This document shows positions 50,497-59,149 of a DNA stretch of 64,000 bases, piece by piece. Each line of letters begins with the position of its first letter. The stretch's first letter is position 1. Source of the stretch: Bifidobacterium breve. GTDB lineage: Bacteria > Actinomycetota > Thermoleophilia > Solirubrobacterales > Solirubrobacteraceae. The notes below the pieces were generated by a model. The model was not told the origin of the DNA, ran no database searches, and saw only the letters and a program-made list of their open reading frames with translations. The DNA lies in assembly GCA_945878865.1 (NCBI GenBank), contig CAMCUD010000004.1, positions 62,001-126,000 of the forward strand. The letters are read 5' to 3'. A program made the position numbers and the translations under genes.

Positions 50497-51210
50497 ATGA
50501 AGATCGAAGGCGCAACCGCCCTCGTCACCGGCACCAACCGCGGCCTCGGCCACCACTTCGCGAACGAGTTGCTGCGACGCGGCGCCAAGGTGTACGCCAC
50601 CGCCCGTCGCCCTGAGCTCGTCGACATCCCCGGCGCCGAGGTGCTGCGCCTGGACATCACCGACCCCGCGTCGGCCGACGCCGTCGCCGAGGTCGCCACC
50701 GACGTCGACCTCCTCATCAACAACGCGGCTTCGACGGCCGGCGGCAACTTCGTCGGCGGCGACCTCGACGCGATCCGCGACGTCATGGACTCCAACTACT
50801 ACGGCACCCTCAACGTGATCCGAGCCTTCGCGCCGATCCTCGCGGCCAACGGCGGCGGGGCGATCCTCAACGTCCTGTCGGCGGCGGCGTGGACGACCGT
50901 CGATGGCAACACCGCGTACGCGGCCGCCAAGTCCGCGGCGTGGGGCTTGACGAACGGCATCCGCGTCGAGCTCGCCACGCAGGGCACGCTGGTCTCAGCA
51001 CTCGTGCCGGGGCTCATCGGCACCCAGACGCTCCTGGACTTCGCCAGGGACGCGGGGATGGTCCTCCCGCCGGCCGCGGTCACGGATCCCGCCGACATGG
51101 CCGCGCTCGCGCTCGACGGGCTCGAGGCCGGAGCCGTCGAGATCTTCGATGACATGGGCGCCGACGCCAAAGCCGGCCTGTCCGGTCCTCCTCGAGCCTT
51201 CAGCCTGTAG
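50497..51210 (+). CDS. Short-chain dehydrogenase/reductase under TetR control
   Basis: A 237-residue SDR: cofactor loop TGTNRGLG, NNAA near residue 74 in place of NNAG, Ser in NVLSAAAW, and YAAAK at the catalytic Tyr-Lys. The Arg pair after strand 2 (TARRPEL) suggests NADP(H). The ATG at 50497 lies 9 nt after GAGGAG; a GTG at 50491 is less well spaced. It is followed by a perfect terminator hairpin shared with the tRNA on the other strand. Confidence 0.88.
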   Translation: MKIEGATALVTGTNRGLGHHFANELLRRGAKVYATARRPELVDIPGAEVLRLDITDPASADAVAEVATDVDLLINNAASTAGGNFVGGDLDAIRDVMDSNYYGTLNVIRAFAPILAANGGGAILNVLSAAAWTTVDGNTAYAAAKSAAWGLTNGIRVELATQGTLVSALVPGLIGTQTLLDFARDAGMVLPPAAVTDPADMAALALDGLEAGAVEIFDDMGADAKAGLSGPPRAFSL

Positions 51211-51217
51211 GACGAGC

Positions 51218-51243
51218 GAAGGCCCCGCCGGGGCGGGGCCTTC
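51218..51243. terminator. Bidirectional 12-bp terminator hairpin between SDR and tRNA
   Basis: Arms GAAGGCCCCGCC (51218-51229) and GGCGGGGCCTTC (51232-51243) are perfectly complementary with a 2-nt gap. The hairpin begins 5 nt beyond the 3' end of the tRNA on the minus strand and 7 nt after the SDR stop on the plus strand. It can end both transcripts. Confidence 0.8.
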
Positions 51244-51245
51244 GT

Positions 51246-51321
<76 letters not shown>

Positions 51322-51395
51322 ACGGACGGTCCAGTGTACCGCGCGGCCGGGGATGGACGGCTGATCCCGCGGGTACCCTGCATTTCGGGTTTTCT

Positions 51396-53294
51396 GTGAG
51401 CTTCCGCCAGCGCCTCACCGGCTTCTTCGTCGCGATCGTGATCCTCCCGATGGCGATCGTCGGCTTCGTCCTGTTCCAGCTCATCGAGGACAACGAGACC
51501 GGCAAGGCGGACGCGAGCCTCGCCGCGCAGCAGGAGGTGGAGGTCAACCTCTTCCGTGAGGCGCGCGACCGCGCCCGCACCGCGGCCAGTCAGATCGCCG
51601 CGGATCAGCGGCTCTCCACCGCGTTGCAGGACGATGACCGCGCCGCCGCGCAGGCGCGGGCCACCCGCCTGCTGGAGACGCGCCGCGCTCGGCGGATCGT
51701 CGTGATCCGGGCCGGCCGGGCGTTCATCGACGTGGGCAGCCGGACGGCGACGGCCCCGGCCGCCACGCGGCTCGTCGGTCCCGACCGCAGCCCGGCCGGC
51801 ACGCTGCAGGTGTCGGTGACCGAGGCCGCGCAGTACGCCAACGACGCCGCAGCGCTCGTCGACGGGGAGGTCGTCGTCAGCGCCGGCGGACAGCTGCTCG
51901 GCTCGAGCGTCGCGCGCGTGCGCGACGCGCGCGAGGTTCCCGACGAGGGGGAGGTCAAGATCGGCGCCGACGTGTTCCGCGCTGCGTCGTTCCAGGCGCC
52001 CGGGTTCCTCGGTGCGCGCACCCGCGTCGTCACGCTCGCCGCGACGGGCGCCACGGACTCCGACGTCGAGCGCAGCCGGATGCTCGCGGCGGGCCTGCTC
52101 GCGCTGTTCTTCGTCCTGGCGTTCATCTTCGCGCTGGTCGTCTCGCGCTCGCTGCAGCAGCAGATCGGCAGCGTGCTGTCGGCGGCCCGCCGGCTCGGCG
52201 CCGGCGACCTCGACGCCCGCGTGCCTGCGGTCGGCAACGACGAGTTCGCCGACCTGGGCCGCGAGTTCAACAAGATGGCCGAGCAGCTCCAGGCCCGGCT
52301 TGACGAGCTCCAGCGCGAGCGCGAGCGGGTCCAGAGCTCGATGCGGCGTCTCGGGCAGGCCGTCGGCTCGAACCTCGACGCCGAGGCGCTGCTCCAGCTC
52401 GTGGTCGAGACGGCCGTCGAGGGCGTGGACGCCGCGACCGGGCGTGTCGTGGTCCGCGAGGGTGACGGCGACCTGCAGGAGGCCGCGCGCGTCGGTGACG
52501 GCGCGCTCAGTGACGCGGTGCGCCAGGCCGAGGAGCGCGCGCTGCAGAGCGGGCGGCCGCAGACCGTCGCCGCCCCCGGATCGGTCGCGCTCGCGCACCC
52601 GCTGCGCGTGCACGAGAGCGATGGCGCCGCGGCCGAGGTCGCAGGGGTCGTGTCCGTCGGTCGCGCCGGGCGGCCCTTCAGCCTCGCCGAGACCGAGCTG
52701 TTCCACTACCTCGCCGCGCAGGCCGCGGTGTCCGTGGAGAACGTCGGCCGGCACGAGGCCGTCGCGCGGCAGTCGGTCACGGACCCGCTGACCCGCCTGG
52801 CCAACCGCCGCCGCTTCGACGAGGCGCTCACCGCGGAGGTCGAGCGGGCGACGCGTCTGGGCCAGCCGCTCGGGCTGGTCCTGCTCGACCTCGACGACTT
52901 CAAGGCGATCAACGACGAGCACGGTCATCAGCAGGGCGACGTCGTCCTGCGTGAAGTCGCGCGCGCGGTGCGTCGCGCGTGCCGCGACATCGACATCGCC
53001 GCGCGCTACGGCGGGGAGGAACTCGCGGTGATCCTGCCAAGCGCCGATCTCGACGGCGCGTTCGAGCTGGCCGAGCGCGTGCGGCGCGGCGTGGCCGCGC
53101 TCGCGGTGCCCCGGCTGGCCGGCGACGGCGAGCTGCGCGTGACGGCGAGCCTCGGCGTCGCGGCCGTCCCCGCCACCGCGACCGATGGGCCGACGCTCGT
53201 CGCGGGCGCCGACGCCGCGCTGTACCGGGCCAAGCGCGAGGGCAAGAACCGCGCCATCCGGGCGGATCTCGCGGGCGTGGTGCCCGCCGAGTAG
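51396..53294 (+). CDS. HAMP-GAF-GGDEF diguanylate cyclase with extracytoplasmic sensor
   Basis: A 632-residue protein. It has two membrane helices (about 8-29 and 230-252) flanking an outer sensor domain. A HAMP region follows (about 253-305, RRLGAGDLDARVP), then a GAF-like domain (about 320-455). The GGDEF domain has DPLTRLANRRRF, active site YGGEEL (GGEEL at 539-543) and an I-site RDID nine residues upstream, so product inhibition by c-di-GMP is expected. GTG start at 51396, 16 nt after TACCCT. The next gene begins 16 nt after its stop. Confidence 0.92.
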   Translation: MSFRQRLTGFFVAIVILPMAIVGFVLFQLIEDNETGKADASLAAQQEVEVNLFREARDRARTAASQIAADQRLSTALQDDDRAAAQARATRLLETRRARRIVVIRAGRAFIDVGSRTATAPAATRLVGPDRSPAGTLQVSVTEAAQYANDAAALVDGEVVVSAGGQLLGSSVARVRDAREVPDEGEVKIGADVFRAASFQAPGFLGARTRVVTLAATGATDSDVERSRMLAAGLLALFFVLAFIFALVVSRSLQQQIGSVLSAARRLGAGDLDARVPAVGNDEFADLGREFNKMAEQLQARLDELQRERERVQSSMRRLGQAVGSNLDAEALLQLVVETAVEGVDAATGRVVVREGDGDLQEAARVGDGALSDAVRQAEERALQSGRPQTVAAPGSVALAHPLRVHESDGAAAEVAGVVSVGRAGRPFSLAETELFHYLAAQAAVSVENVGRHEAVARQSVTDPLTRLANRRRFDEALTAEVERATRLGQPLGLVLLDLDDFKAINDEHGHQQGDVVLREVARAVRRACRDIDIAARYGGEELAVILPSADLDGAFELAERVRRGVAALAVPRLAGDGELRVTASLGVAAVPATATDGPTLVAGADAALYRAKREGKNRAIRADLAGVVPAE

Positions 53295-53310
53295 GCTTAG
53301 GACCGTCCCT

Positions 53311-53874
53311 ATGGGCCTGCTCGACGACGCCATCCGAGAGCACCTCGAGCTCAAGCGCAAGCGCGGCGGCGATCTCACCGAGATCGATCGTCAGGAGCAG
53401 GAGGCTCTCGGTCCCGTACGCCGGACCGGCGATGCCGTGGACGCCCCCGAGGCGTCCGCGCCGCCCGACGCTGCGTTCGTCGAGGAGCAGCTGCCCGTCG
53501 TGGAGGAGCCGGCCCTCTCGCCTGAGCTCGACGTGGAGCTGCCGCCGGAGCCGGAGGCTCCGGAGCCGGTCGCGCCCCCCGAGCCCGAGCCGGTCCCCAA
53601 GCCCGAGCCCGAGCCGGAGCCCGTCGCCGAGGCGCCCGTCGCGCCGCCCGAGCCCGAGCCGCTCCCGGACCACCTTGCGCAGCCCACGGTGGAGTTCTCC
53701 GTCGAGGAGCACCTCGCCGAGACCGCGCAGGCGCCGGATCCCGATGTCGTCGTCCCGGATGACGAGGCGGAGGACGTGCTGGAGGAGACGCCGGACTTCC
53801 TCCAGGAGACGCCCGAACACGACCGCCTGTGGTTCGAGCAGAAGCCACCCAGGGACTTCGACTTCGACGGGTGA
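53311..53874 (+). CDS. Conserved Pro/Glu-rich protein of unknown function
   Basis: A 187-residue acidic protein. The N-terminal MGLLDDAIREHLELKRKRG helix and the C-terminal DFLQETPEHDRLWFEQKPPRDFDFDG look conserved. The middle (about 70-125) is a Pro-Glu-Pro-rich, disordered linker. I recall short proteins with these two ends in Thermoleophilia, but no function is known. TAGGCT (53292-53297) lies 13 nt before the ATG. The gene sits 16 nt after the GGDEF protein and could be co-transcribed. It may bind partners at both ends across the flexible linker, which is speculation. Confidence 0.75.
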   Translation: MGLLDDAIREHLELKRKRGGDLTEIDRQEQEALGPVRRTGDAVDAPEASAPPDAAFVEEQLPVVEEPALSPELDVELPPEPEAPEPVAPPEPEPVPKPEPEPEPVAEAPVAPPEPEPLPDHLAQPTVEFSVEEHLAETAQAPDPDVVVPDDEAEDVLEETPDFLQETPEHDRLWFEQKPPRDFDFDG

Positions 53875-53887
53875 CCGTCGCCGCCCG

Positions 53888-54745
53888 CTGAACACCGGAC
53901 GCCCCCTCACCTGGCTCGACGTCTTCACCGACCGGCCGCTGTCCGGCAACGGCCTGTGCGTGATGCACGAGGCCGACGGGATGAGCGACAGCGTGATGCT
54001 CGCGCTCGCGCGTGAGACGCGGCTGTCGGAGACGACCTTCGTGCAGTCGCCGACCGTCGAGGGCGCCGACTACCGCAACCGGATCTTCTCCCCGCCCGGG
54101 GAGATGCCCTTCGCGGGCCACCCGTCGCTGGGGACCGCCGTGGCCGTCGCCCGCCGGCGCGGCGATCGCGAGGCGCGGTACGTCCAGCAGACCCGGGCCG
54201 GGCTCCAGCCGGTCGAGGTCGAGCTCAGCGGGGTCGCAGCGCGCGCGTCGATGATCCAGCAGCCGGCGGAGTTCGGCGCGGCAGCCGATCCCGCCCGGGT
54301 CGCCTCCGCGCTCGGGATCGACGAAGGCGATCTCGTCGCCGGCCTCCCGCCGATCGTCGCGTCGACCGGGGCGCCGCACGTCCTGTGCCCGATCACCGAC
54401 GCCGGGCTGCTCCCGCGCCTCCAGGTCTCCCCCGCCGAACTCGGCGCGCTGCTCGACGGCCTCGAGGCGATCGTCGCCTACGTCGCCGCGGTCGGCGACG
54501 GCGGGAAGGTCAAAGCGCGGTCGTTCTATCTGGACCGCGGCCTCGTCGTCGAGGATCCGGCCACCGGATCTGCCGCCGGCCCGCTCGTCGGCTACCTCCA
54601 CCGCGAGGGCGTCGCGTCGCGCGTGAGGATCGACCAGGGCGTCGAGATGGCCCGCCCGTCGCGGCTGCACGCCGATGTCGTTCCCGACGGCATCCGCGTC
54701 GGGGGCGACGTGGTCGTCATCGCGGACGCCACGCTGTTGCTCTAG
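53888..54745 (+). CDS. PhzF family isomerase/epimerase-like protein, start codon unusual
   Basis: A 285-residue PhzF-fold protein: LTWLDVFTDRPLSGNGLCVM at the N-terminus, the catalytic Glu in RLSETTFV, PFAGHPSLGTAVAVA, and the C-terminal EDPATGSAAGPLVGYL. The family catalyses isomerisations such as the phenazine-pathway step; most members are uncharacterised. No ATG, GTG or TTG exists in frame between the preceding stop and the first domain residues. The nearest candidate is CTG at 53888, 14 nt after the stop of the upstream gene. Re-initiation at CTG, or a sequence error, is possible. Confidence 0.82.
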   Translation: MNTGRPLTWLDVFTDRPLSGNGLCVMHEADGMSDSVMLALARETRLSETTFVQSPTVEGADYRNRIFSPPGEMPFAGHPSLGTAVAVARRRGDREARYVQQTRAGLQPVEVELSGVAARASMIQQPAEFGAAADPARVASALGIDEGDLVAGLPPIVASTGAPHVLCPITDAGLLPRLQVSPAELGALLDGLEAIVAYVAAVGDGGKVKARSFYLDRGLVVEDPATGSAAGPLVGYLHREGVASRVRIDQGVEMARPSRLHADVVPDGIRVGGDVVVIADATLLL

Positions 54746-54782
54746 TGCCCTGACCCGGACCCTGGACGTGTGTACGAACTCT

Positions 54783-54928
54783 CCGCGCAGCGACTCCTGC
54801 GCGGATGCGGTGTGCCGATATCCAGAGCGGACAGGGTTCGCGTCCCACCGCTGGGGATCGGTTGGATGCGACGGACTTGCCTCGGAGGGCAAGGACGCAA
54901 CGAGGGCGCCTCTTCGGAGGCGCCCTCG
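54783..54928 (+). ncRNA. Candidate structured RNA upstream of the patatin gene
   Basis: Four hairpins occur in series. CCGCGCAG/CTGCGCGG spans 54783-54790 with 54797-54804. A longer interrupted stem around AGCGG...CCGCT lies at about 54815-54855. CTTGCC/GGCAAG spans 54876-54881 with 54888-54893. The final 12-bp stem closes on TTCG. No gene is in this interval. It could be a small RNA, a riboswitch-like leader of the patatin gene or the trailer of the PhzF gene. I do not recognise a known class. Confidence 0.35.
54901..54928. terminator. 12-bp hairpin with TTCG loop
   Basis: CGAGGGCGCCTC (54901-54912) and GAGGCGCCCTCG (54917-54928) are perfectly complementary with a UUCG tetraloop, the most stable loop type. 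It would end transcripts from the PhzF gene or the candidate RNA. There is only a short T run (ATTT) after it. Confidence 0.7.
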
Positions 54929-55019
54929 CCATTTCCGGGGACGCCTCGACGCGATGTCGAAACGATCGCGTTCCGGCTGGGCCAGCGGGACATATGCCGA
55001 GGTCCCCGCGCGCGGGAGC

Positions 55020-56336
55020 ATGCCGGGTCGCATGGCGATGGATCGCAACGGCCCCGCGCCGAAGGTCGCACTGGTGCTTCCCGGCGGCGGAGCCCGCGGC
55101 GCGTACGAGGCGGGCGCGCTGTCCGTCCTGCTCCCGGCCCTGGAGGAGCGGGGCGAGCAGGTGTCCGTGATCTGCGGGACGAGTGTCGGTGCGATCAACG
55201 CGGTGTCAGCGGCAGGGCTCGCGCACCGATCCGCGCAGGAGCAGGTCGACGAGGGGCTGTCGCACTGGCGCAACCTGCGCAAGGACGACGTCATCAGCCC
55301 CGTGCTGGGGCCCGGGCTGGCGATCTCCGCGGCGCGCGGGCTGGCCGAGGCGCTCGGCGTTCCCGGCGTGCGGCTCGCCTCGCTGCTCGACCCCAAGCCG
55401 ATGGCGTCGAGCCTGGAGAAGTGGATCGACTGGATGTCGCTGCACCGCAACGTCCGCAACGGCACGCTCGACGCGGTCTGCGTCGTGGCGACGTCGTTGT
55501 CGACGGGGCGGCCGACGGCGTTCGTGGAGACCCGCGGGCCGGCGCCCCGCAACAAGTCCACGGACGGGATCCGCTTTCAGAAGGTGACGCTGACCGGCGA
55601 GCACGTCCGCGCGTCGGCGGCGATGCCGCTGCTGTTCCCGCCGGTCGAGGTCACGAAGCCCGTCCGGGCGGCGGGGCACTACATCGATGGCGCGACCCGC
55701 CTGAACACGCCGCTCGCGCCCGCGCTCGCGCTCGGCGCCGACCGCGTGATCGTCATCGGCTTCAAGCCGTTCGCGACGCCGCCGGAGGAGGAGCTCGCCC
55801 GCCGGCCGCGGATGACGGACGTCCTGGCGAACATCCTCGACGGGCTGATGATCGACCAGATCGCCGACGACCTGCATCAGCTCGCGGCGATCAACTCGTT
55901 CTTCGCCGACAGCATCGGCGGCGTCTCCTCCAGCGCCCGGGCCTACCGCACCGCGCGCGGGCGGCCGTCGTACCGGCGGATCTCCTACGCGCTCGTGGCG
56001 CCCGAGTCCCGGACGACGCTCGCCGAAGTCGCCGAGCGGGTGCTCGATGAGAAGTTCGGCGGCCTGCGGTTCCTCCGGGACCCGGACTTCCCCCTGCTGT
56101 CGCGCCTGCTCGATGGCGGCCGGCGCGGGGAGCTCATGAGCTTCGTCCTGTTCGACCAGGACTTTGCGGCCGCGCTCATCGAGCTCGGGCAGGCCGACGC
56201 GCAGCGCTGGCTGGATCGCCATCCGCGCTTCTGGTGCTCGGACGCCGCGCACGACCTGGACTTCGACGACTCCAGCGCCGAGGTCATGCGCGAGGAGCAG
56301 GCGATCGACGAGTGGCGCGAGCTGCGCCGGCGGTGA
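55020..56336 (+). CDS. Patatin-like phospholipase
   Basis: A 438-residue protein with the patatin catalytic set: oxyanion loop LPGGGARGAYEAG (about 20-32), nucleophile Ser in CGTSVGAIN, and the dyad Asp in YIDGATR. A C-terminal region of about 150 residues follows without clear domains. It would hydrolyse acyl chains from phospholipids or related lipids; no signal peptide is seen. Start is uncertain: ATGs at 55020, 55032 and 55038, and one at 54954 which adds a basic 22-residue tail. It ends one base before the convergent TetR gene. Confidence 0.87.
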   Translation: MPGRMAMDRNGPAPKVALVLPGGGARGAYEAGALSVLLPALEERGEQVSVICGTSVGAINAVSAAGLAHRSAQEQVDEGLSHWRNLRKDDVISPVLGPGLAISAARGLAEALGVPGVRLASLLDPKPMASSLEKWIDWMSLHRNVRNGTLDAVCVVATSLSTGRPTAFVETRGPAPRNKSTDGIRFQKVTLTGEHVRASAAMPLLFPPVEVTKPVRAAGHYIDGATRLNTPLAPALALGADRVIVIGFKPFATPPEEELARRPRMTDVLANILDGLMIDQIADDLHQLAAINSFFADSIGGVSSSARAYRTARGRPSYRRISYALVAPESRTTLAEVAERVLDEKFGGLRFLRDPDFPLLSRLLDGGRRGELMSFVLFDQDFAAALIELGQADAQRWLDRHPRFWCSDAAHDLDFDDSSAEVMREEQAIDEWRELRRR

Positions 56337-56960
56337 TCAGTCGCCGAGGATGATCCTTTCGAGGATCGGGCCGACCTCGGGCCACGGATCGCGCGGCGGC
56401 CGAGCGGTCGGCTCGAACGCCTGGGTGAGCGCCATGCCGCGCAGCGTGGAGAGCGCGACGCTCACGCGGGCGGTGACGTCGTCGGGCTGCGGCTCGCCGC
56501 CGGTGAGCTCCGGGATCGTCGAGGCGATGTGCCGGGCCAGGCGACGCTCGAGCGGGATGAGCCGCTCGTAGAGCTCGCGGTCGTCCGCGGCGGCGACCCA
56601 GAGCTTCACGAAGATCGTGAAGATCGGGCTGGAGAAGTCGCGCCAGATGCCCTCGAGCACCGCCCGCGCGCGCTCGCGGGGATCCTCCGGCAGCTGGTCG
56701 GTGCGCTCGCGGATGTCGGCGATCCGCTGCTCAGTGGCCTGCTCGAGCGCAGCGCCGACGAGGTCGACCCGCCGGGGGAAGTGGTGCGTCTGCGCGCCCT
56801 GGGAGACCCCGGCGATCTCCGCCACGCGGCGGGTCGTCGTGGCCTGGTAGCCGACCTCGTAGAGGCTGGCGAGCGTGGCGTCGAGCAGCTTGCGGCGCGT
56901 CTCGGCAGTGCGCTCCTCCTGGGTGCGGCGAGGTGCGGGGCGGGGCTGCGTCGCGGACAT
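56337..56960 (-). CDS. TetR family regulator, divergent to acyl-CoA dehydrogenase
   Basis: A 207-residue TetR protein: LLDATLASLYEVGYQATTTRRVAEIAGVSQGAQTHHFPRRVDLV is the HTH, with the unusual QTHHFPRR in place of YYHFxSK. The ATG lies 10 nt after TAGGAT (56976-56971, minus strand). It shares a short intergenic region with the acyl-CoA dehydrogenase gene, where an imperfect palindrome lies. Control of fatty-acid or acyl-CoA metabolism by an acyl-CoA ligand is the likely role. Confidence 0.9.
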   Translation of the reverse strand: MSATQPRPAPRRTQEERTAETRRKLLDATLASLYEVGYQATTTRRVAEIAGVSQGAQTHHFPRRVDLVGAALEQATEQRIADIRERTDQLPEDPRERARAVLEGIWRDFSSPIFTIFVKLWVAAADDRELYERLIPLERRLARHIASTIPELTGGEPQPDDVTARVSVALSTLRGMALTQAFEPTARPPRDPWPEVGPILERIILGD

Positions 56961-56989
56961 CCGGCGATCGATCCTATAGCGGCCGTCTT

Positions 56990-57016
56990 ACAAAGCAAGC
57001 GTTCGGTATGTATCCT
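56990..57016. promoter_or_regulatory. Imperfect palindrome and TATCCT box upstream of acyl-CoA dehydrogenase
   Basis: ACAAAGCAAGC (56990-57000) and GTTCGGTATGT (57001-57011) are symmetric at 7 of 11 positions. TATCCT (57011-57016) can serve as -10 for the dehydrogenase gene. Position and size suit binding by the divergent TetR regulator. Confidence 0.45.
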
Positions 57017-57052
57017 GGCCGCTGCACTGCCCGCGACCCAGGGGACTGGCTG

Positions 57053-58216
57053 ATGGCGACCGCCGCGCCCACCGCACGCACGATCTTCGAGCCCGAGCAC
57101 GACGACTACCGCGAGAGCTTCCGCCGCTTCATCGAGGCGGAGGTCACGCCCTACTACGAGGAATGGCGCGAGGCGCACCTCGTGCCCCGCGAGCTCTTCG
57201 CCAAGGCGGCCGAGCACGGCTTCCTGGCGATGGAGATCCCGGAGGAGTACGGCGGCGTCGGCGTCGACGACTGGCGCTTCAACGCCGTCCTCATCGAGGA
57301 GACCGCGGTCGCCGGCGTCGGCGACGCGTGGGCCGGCGCGACGATCCACACGGACGTCTGCATGCCGTACTTCGCCGCCTCGGCCACGGAGGAGCAGAAG
57401 GACCGCTGGTTCGCGAAGTTCGCCACGGGCGAGCTGCTCACCGCGATCGCGATGACCGAGCCGGGCACGGGCTCCGACCTCGCCGGCATCAAGACGAGCG
57501 CCGTCCGCGACGGCGACGACTGGATCATCAACGGCTCGAAGACGTTCATCACGAGCGGCCAGAACGCCGACCTCGTCATCGTCGCCGCCCGCACGAGCGA
57601 GGACCCGCACCGCGGCCTCACGCTCTTCGTCGTCGAGGACGGCATGGAGGGCTTCGAGCGCGGCAAGTCGATCCACAAGGTCGGCCAGCACGCGTCAGAC
57701 ACGCTCGAGCTGTTCTTCAACGACGTGCGCGTCCCGCACAGCAACATGCTCGGTGAGGAGGGCTCCGGCTTCTTCCAGCTCGTCAGCCGCCTCGTGCCCG
57801 AGCGCCTCACGCTCGCCGTCGCCGCGCAGGCGGGTTCCGAGCGCGTGCTCGAGGAGACGCTGACCTACGTCAAGGAGCGCGAGGCGTTCGGCCGCCCGAT
57901 CGGCACGTTCCAGAACTCGCGCTTCAAGATGGCCGAGATGAAGACGAAGCTCACGGTCACGCGGGCGTTCGTCGACCAGTGCATCAAGAAGTACACCGAG
58001 GGCACCTGCGGCGTTGACGAGGCCGCCATGGCGAAGTGGTGGACCACCGACATGGCGTGCGAGATCGCCGACGAGTGCCTGCAGCTCCACGGCGGGTACG
58101 GCTACACGACCGAGTACGGCGTCAGCCGCGCCTGGACCGACGCTCGCATCGGCCGGATCTTCGCCGGCACGAACGAGATCATGAAGGAGCTCATCGGGAA
58201 GACGATGGGGCTCTAG
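57053..58216 (+). CDS. Acyl-CoA dehydrogenase
   Basis: A 387-residue flavoenzyme of standard length. MEIPEEYGGVGVDDWRF, the FAD/substrate region AMTEPGTGSDLAG, FITSGQNADLVIVAA, YVKEREAFGRPIGTFQ and the C-terminal LHGGYGYTTEYGVSRAWTDARI with GTNEIMKELIGK are all present. It introduces the trans-2 double bond in acyl-CoA beta-oxidation; electrons go to ETF. The ATG follows a GGGGA site. The divergent TetR gene probably regulates it. Confidence 0.95.
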   Translation: MATAAPTARTIFEPEHDDYRESFRRFIEAEVTPYYEEWREAHLVPRELFAKAAEHGFLAMEIPEEYGGVGVDDWRFNAVLIEETAVAGVGDAWAGATIHTDVCMPYFAASATEEQKDRWFAKFATGELLTAIAMTEPGTGSDLAGIKTSAVRDGDDWIINGSKTFITSGQNADLVIVAARTSEDPHRGLTLFVVEDGMEGFERGKSIHKVGQHASDTLELFFNDVRVPHSNMLGEEGSGFFQLVSRLVPERLTLAVAAQAGSERVLEETLTYVKEREAFGRPIGTFQNSRFKMAEMKTKLTVTRAFVDQCIKKYTEGTCGVDEAAMAKWWTTDMACEIADECLQLHGGYGYTTEYGVSRAWTDARIGRIFAGTNEIMKELIGKTMGL

Positions 58217-58230
58217 CCCCTTCGAGCGCG

Positions 58231-58265
58231 CGCGTCCCGGGTCCGGTCTGGGGATCCGGGACGCG
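58231..58265. terminator. 10-bp hairpin between convergent genes
   Basis: CGCGTCCCGG (58231-58240) and CCGGGACGCG (58256-58265) are fully complementary around a 15-nt loop. It separates acyl-CoA dehydrogenase and the stomatin-like gene and could end both transcripts. Confidence 0.6.
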
Positions 58266-58272
58266 GCGCGGC

Positions 58273-59070
58273 TCAGTCCGGTGTCCGGTGGAACCGGCCG
58301 TTCGCGGCGGGGTCCTGCGGCACCGGACGACGGACCATCTCGAGGATGTCGATCGGGATGGGCAGCACCAGCGTGGAGTTGTGCTCGGTGGCGACCTCGG
58401 CGAGCGTCTGCAGCGAGCGCAGGGTCAGCGCGCCGGGCGCCTCGCCGATCACGTCGGCGGCTTCGGCGAGTTTGCGCGAGGCCTCGGCCTCACCCTGGGC
58501 GGCGATGACCTTCGCCCGCCGCTCGCGCTCGGCTTCGGCCTGGCGGGCCATCGCGCGCTTCATCGTGTCGGGCAGCCCGACGTCCTTCGTCTCGACCTTC
58601 ACCACGCGCACGCCCCACGGCTCGGTGCTCTGGTCGATGATCTCCTGGATCAGCGTGTTGATCTCCGCCTGGTTGGCGAGGAGGTCGTCGAGGTCGCGGC
58701 GGCCGATCGTCGCGCGCAGCGTGGTCTGTGCGATGCGCAGCACGCCGTGGGCGTAGTCGCGGATCGCGACGACGGCCTTGACCGGGTCGGTGACCTGGAA
58801 GAAGACCGCGGCTTCGACGCGGATCGTGACGTTGTCCTTCGTGATGAGGTCCTGCGTCGGGATGTCGCTCGTGTCGACCTGGAGGTTGACCCAGCGGGTC
58901 CGCTCCATGAACGGGATGATGAGGACGAGCCCGGGGCCGCGCGCGCCGCGCAGGCGCCCGAGGCGGAAGACGACGACCCGCTCGTACTCGCGCACGATGC
59001 GGATGCTCGCGATGAGCAGGACGATCGCGACGACGGCGGCCGCGATCGCGACGATGGCGGCGATGGACAT
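58273..59070 (-). CDS. SPFH/Band 7 stomatin-like membrane protein
   Basis: A 265-residue protein: an N-terminal membrane helix (about 4-23), then the Band 7 domain (REYERVVVFRLGRLRGARGPGL, TQDLITKDNVTIRVEAAVFFQV, LRATIGRRDLDDLLANQAEIN). An alpha-helical tail rich in Ala/Glu/Arg (RQAEAERERRAKVIAAQGEAEAS) follows. It closely resembles slipins, which form oligomeric rings in membrane microdomains. No NfeD-type protease partner gene is adjacent, which is atypical for slipin operons. Confidence 0.92.
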   Translation of the reverse strand: MSIAAIVAIAAAVVAIVLLIASIRIVREYERVVVFRLGRLRGARGPGLVLIIPFMERTRWVNLQVDTSDIPTQDLITKDNVTIRVEAAVFFQVTDPVKAVVAIRDYAHGVLRIAQTTLRATIGRRDLDDLLANQAEINTLIQEIIDQSTEPWGVRVVKVETKDVGLPDTMKRAMARQAEAERERRAKVIAAQGEAEASRKLAEAADVIGEAPGALTLRSLQTLAEVATEHNSTLVLPIPIDILEMVRRPVPQDPAANGRFHRTPD

Positions 59071-59149
59071 GGGTTCACGTTCCCACTGCGTCGTCCGTGC
59101 GCCATCCGCACGGACTACGCGACCGGACTGCCTGGAACCCGACGACCGG

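Noticed and set aside
53520-53680. Pro-Glu-Pro coding stretch as a DNA tandem repeat
   Set aside because: Codons vary and no fixed unit length is kept; this is low-complexity protein sequence, not a DNA repeat.
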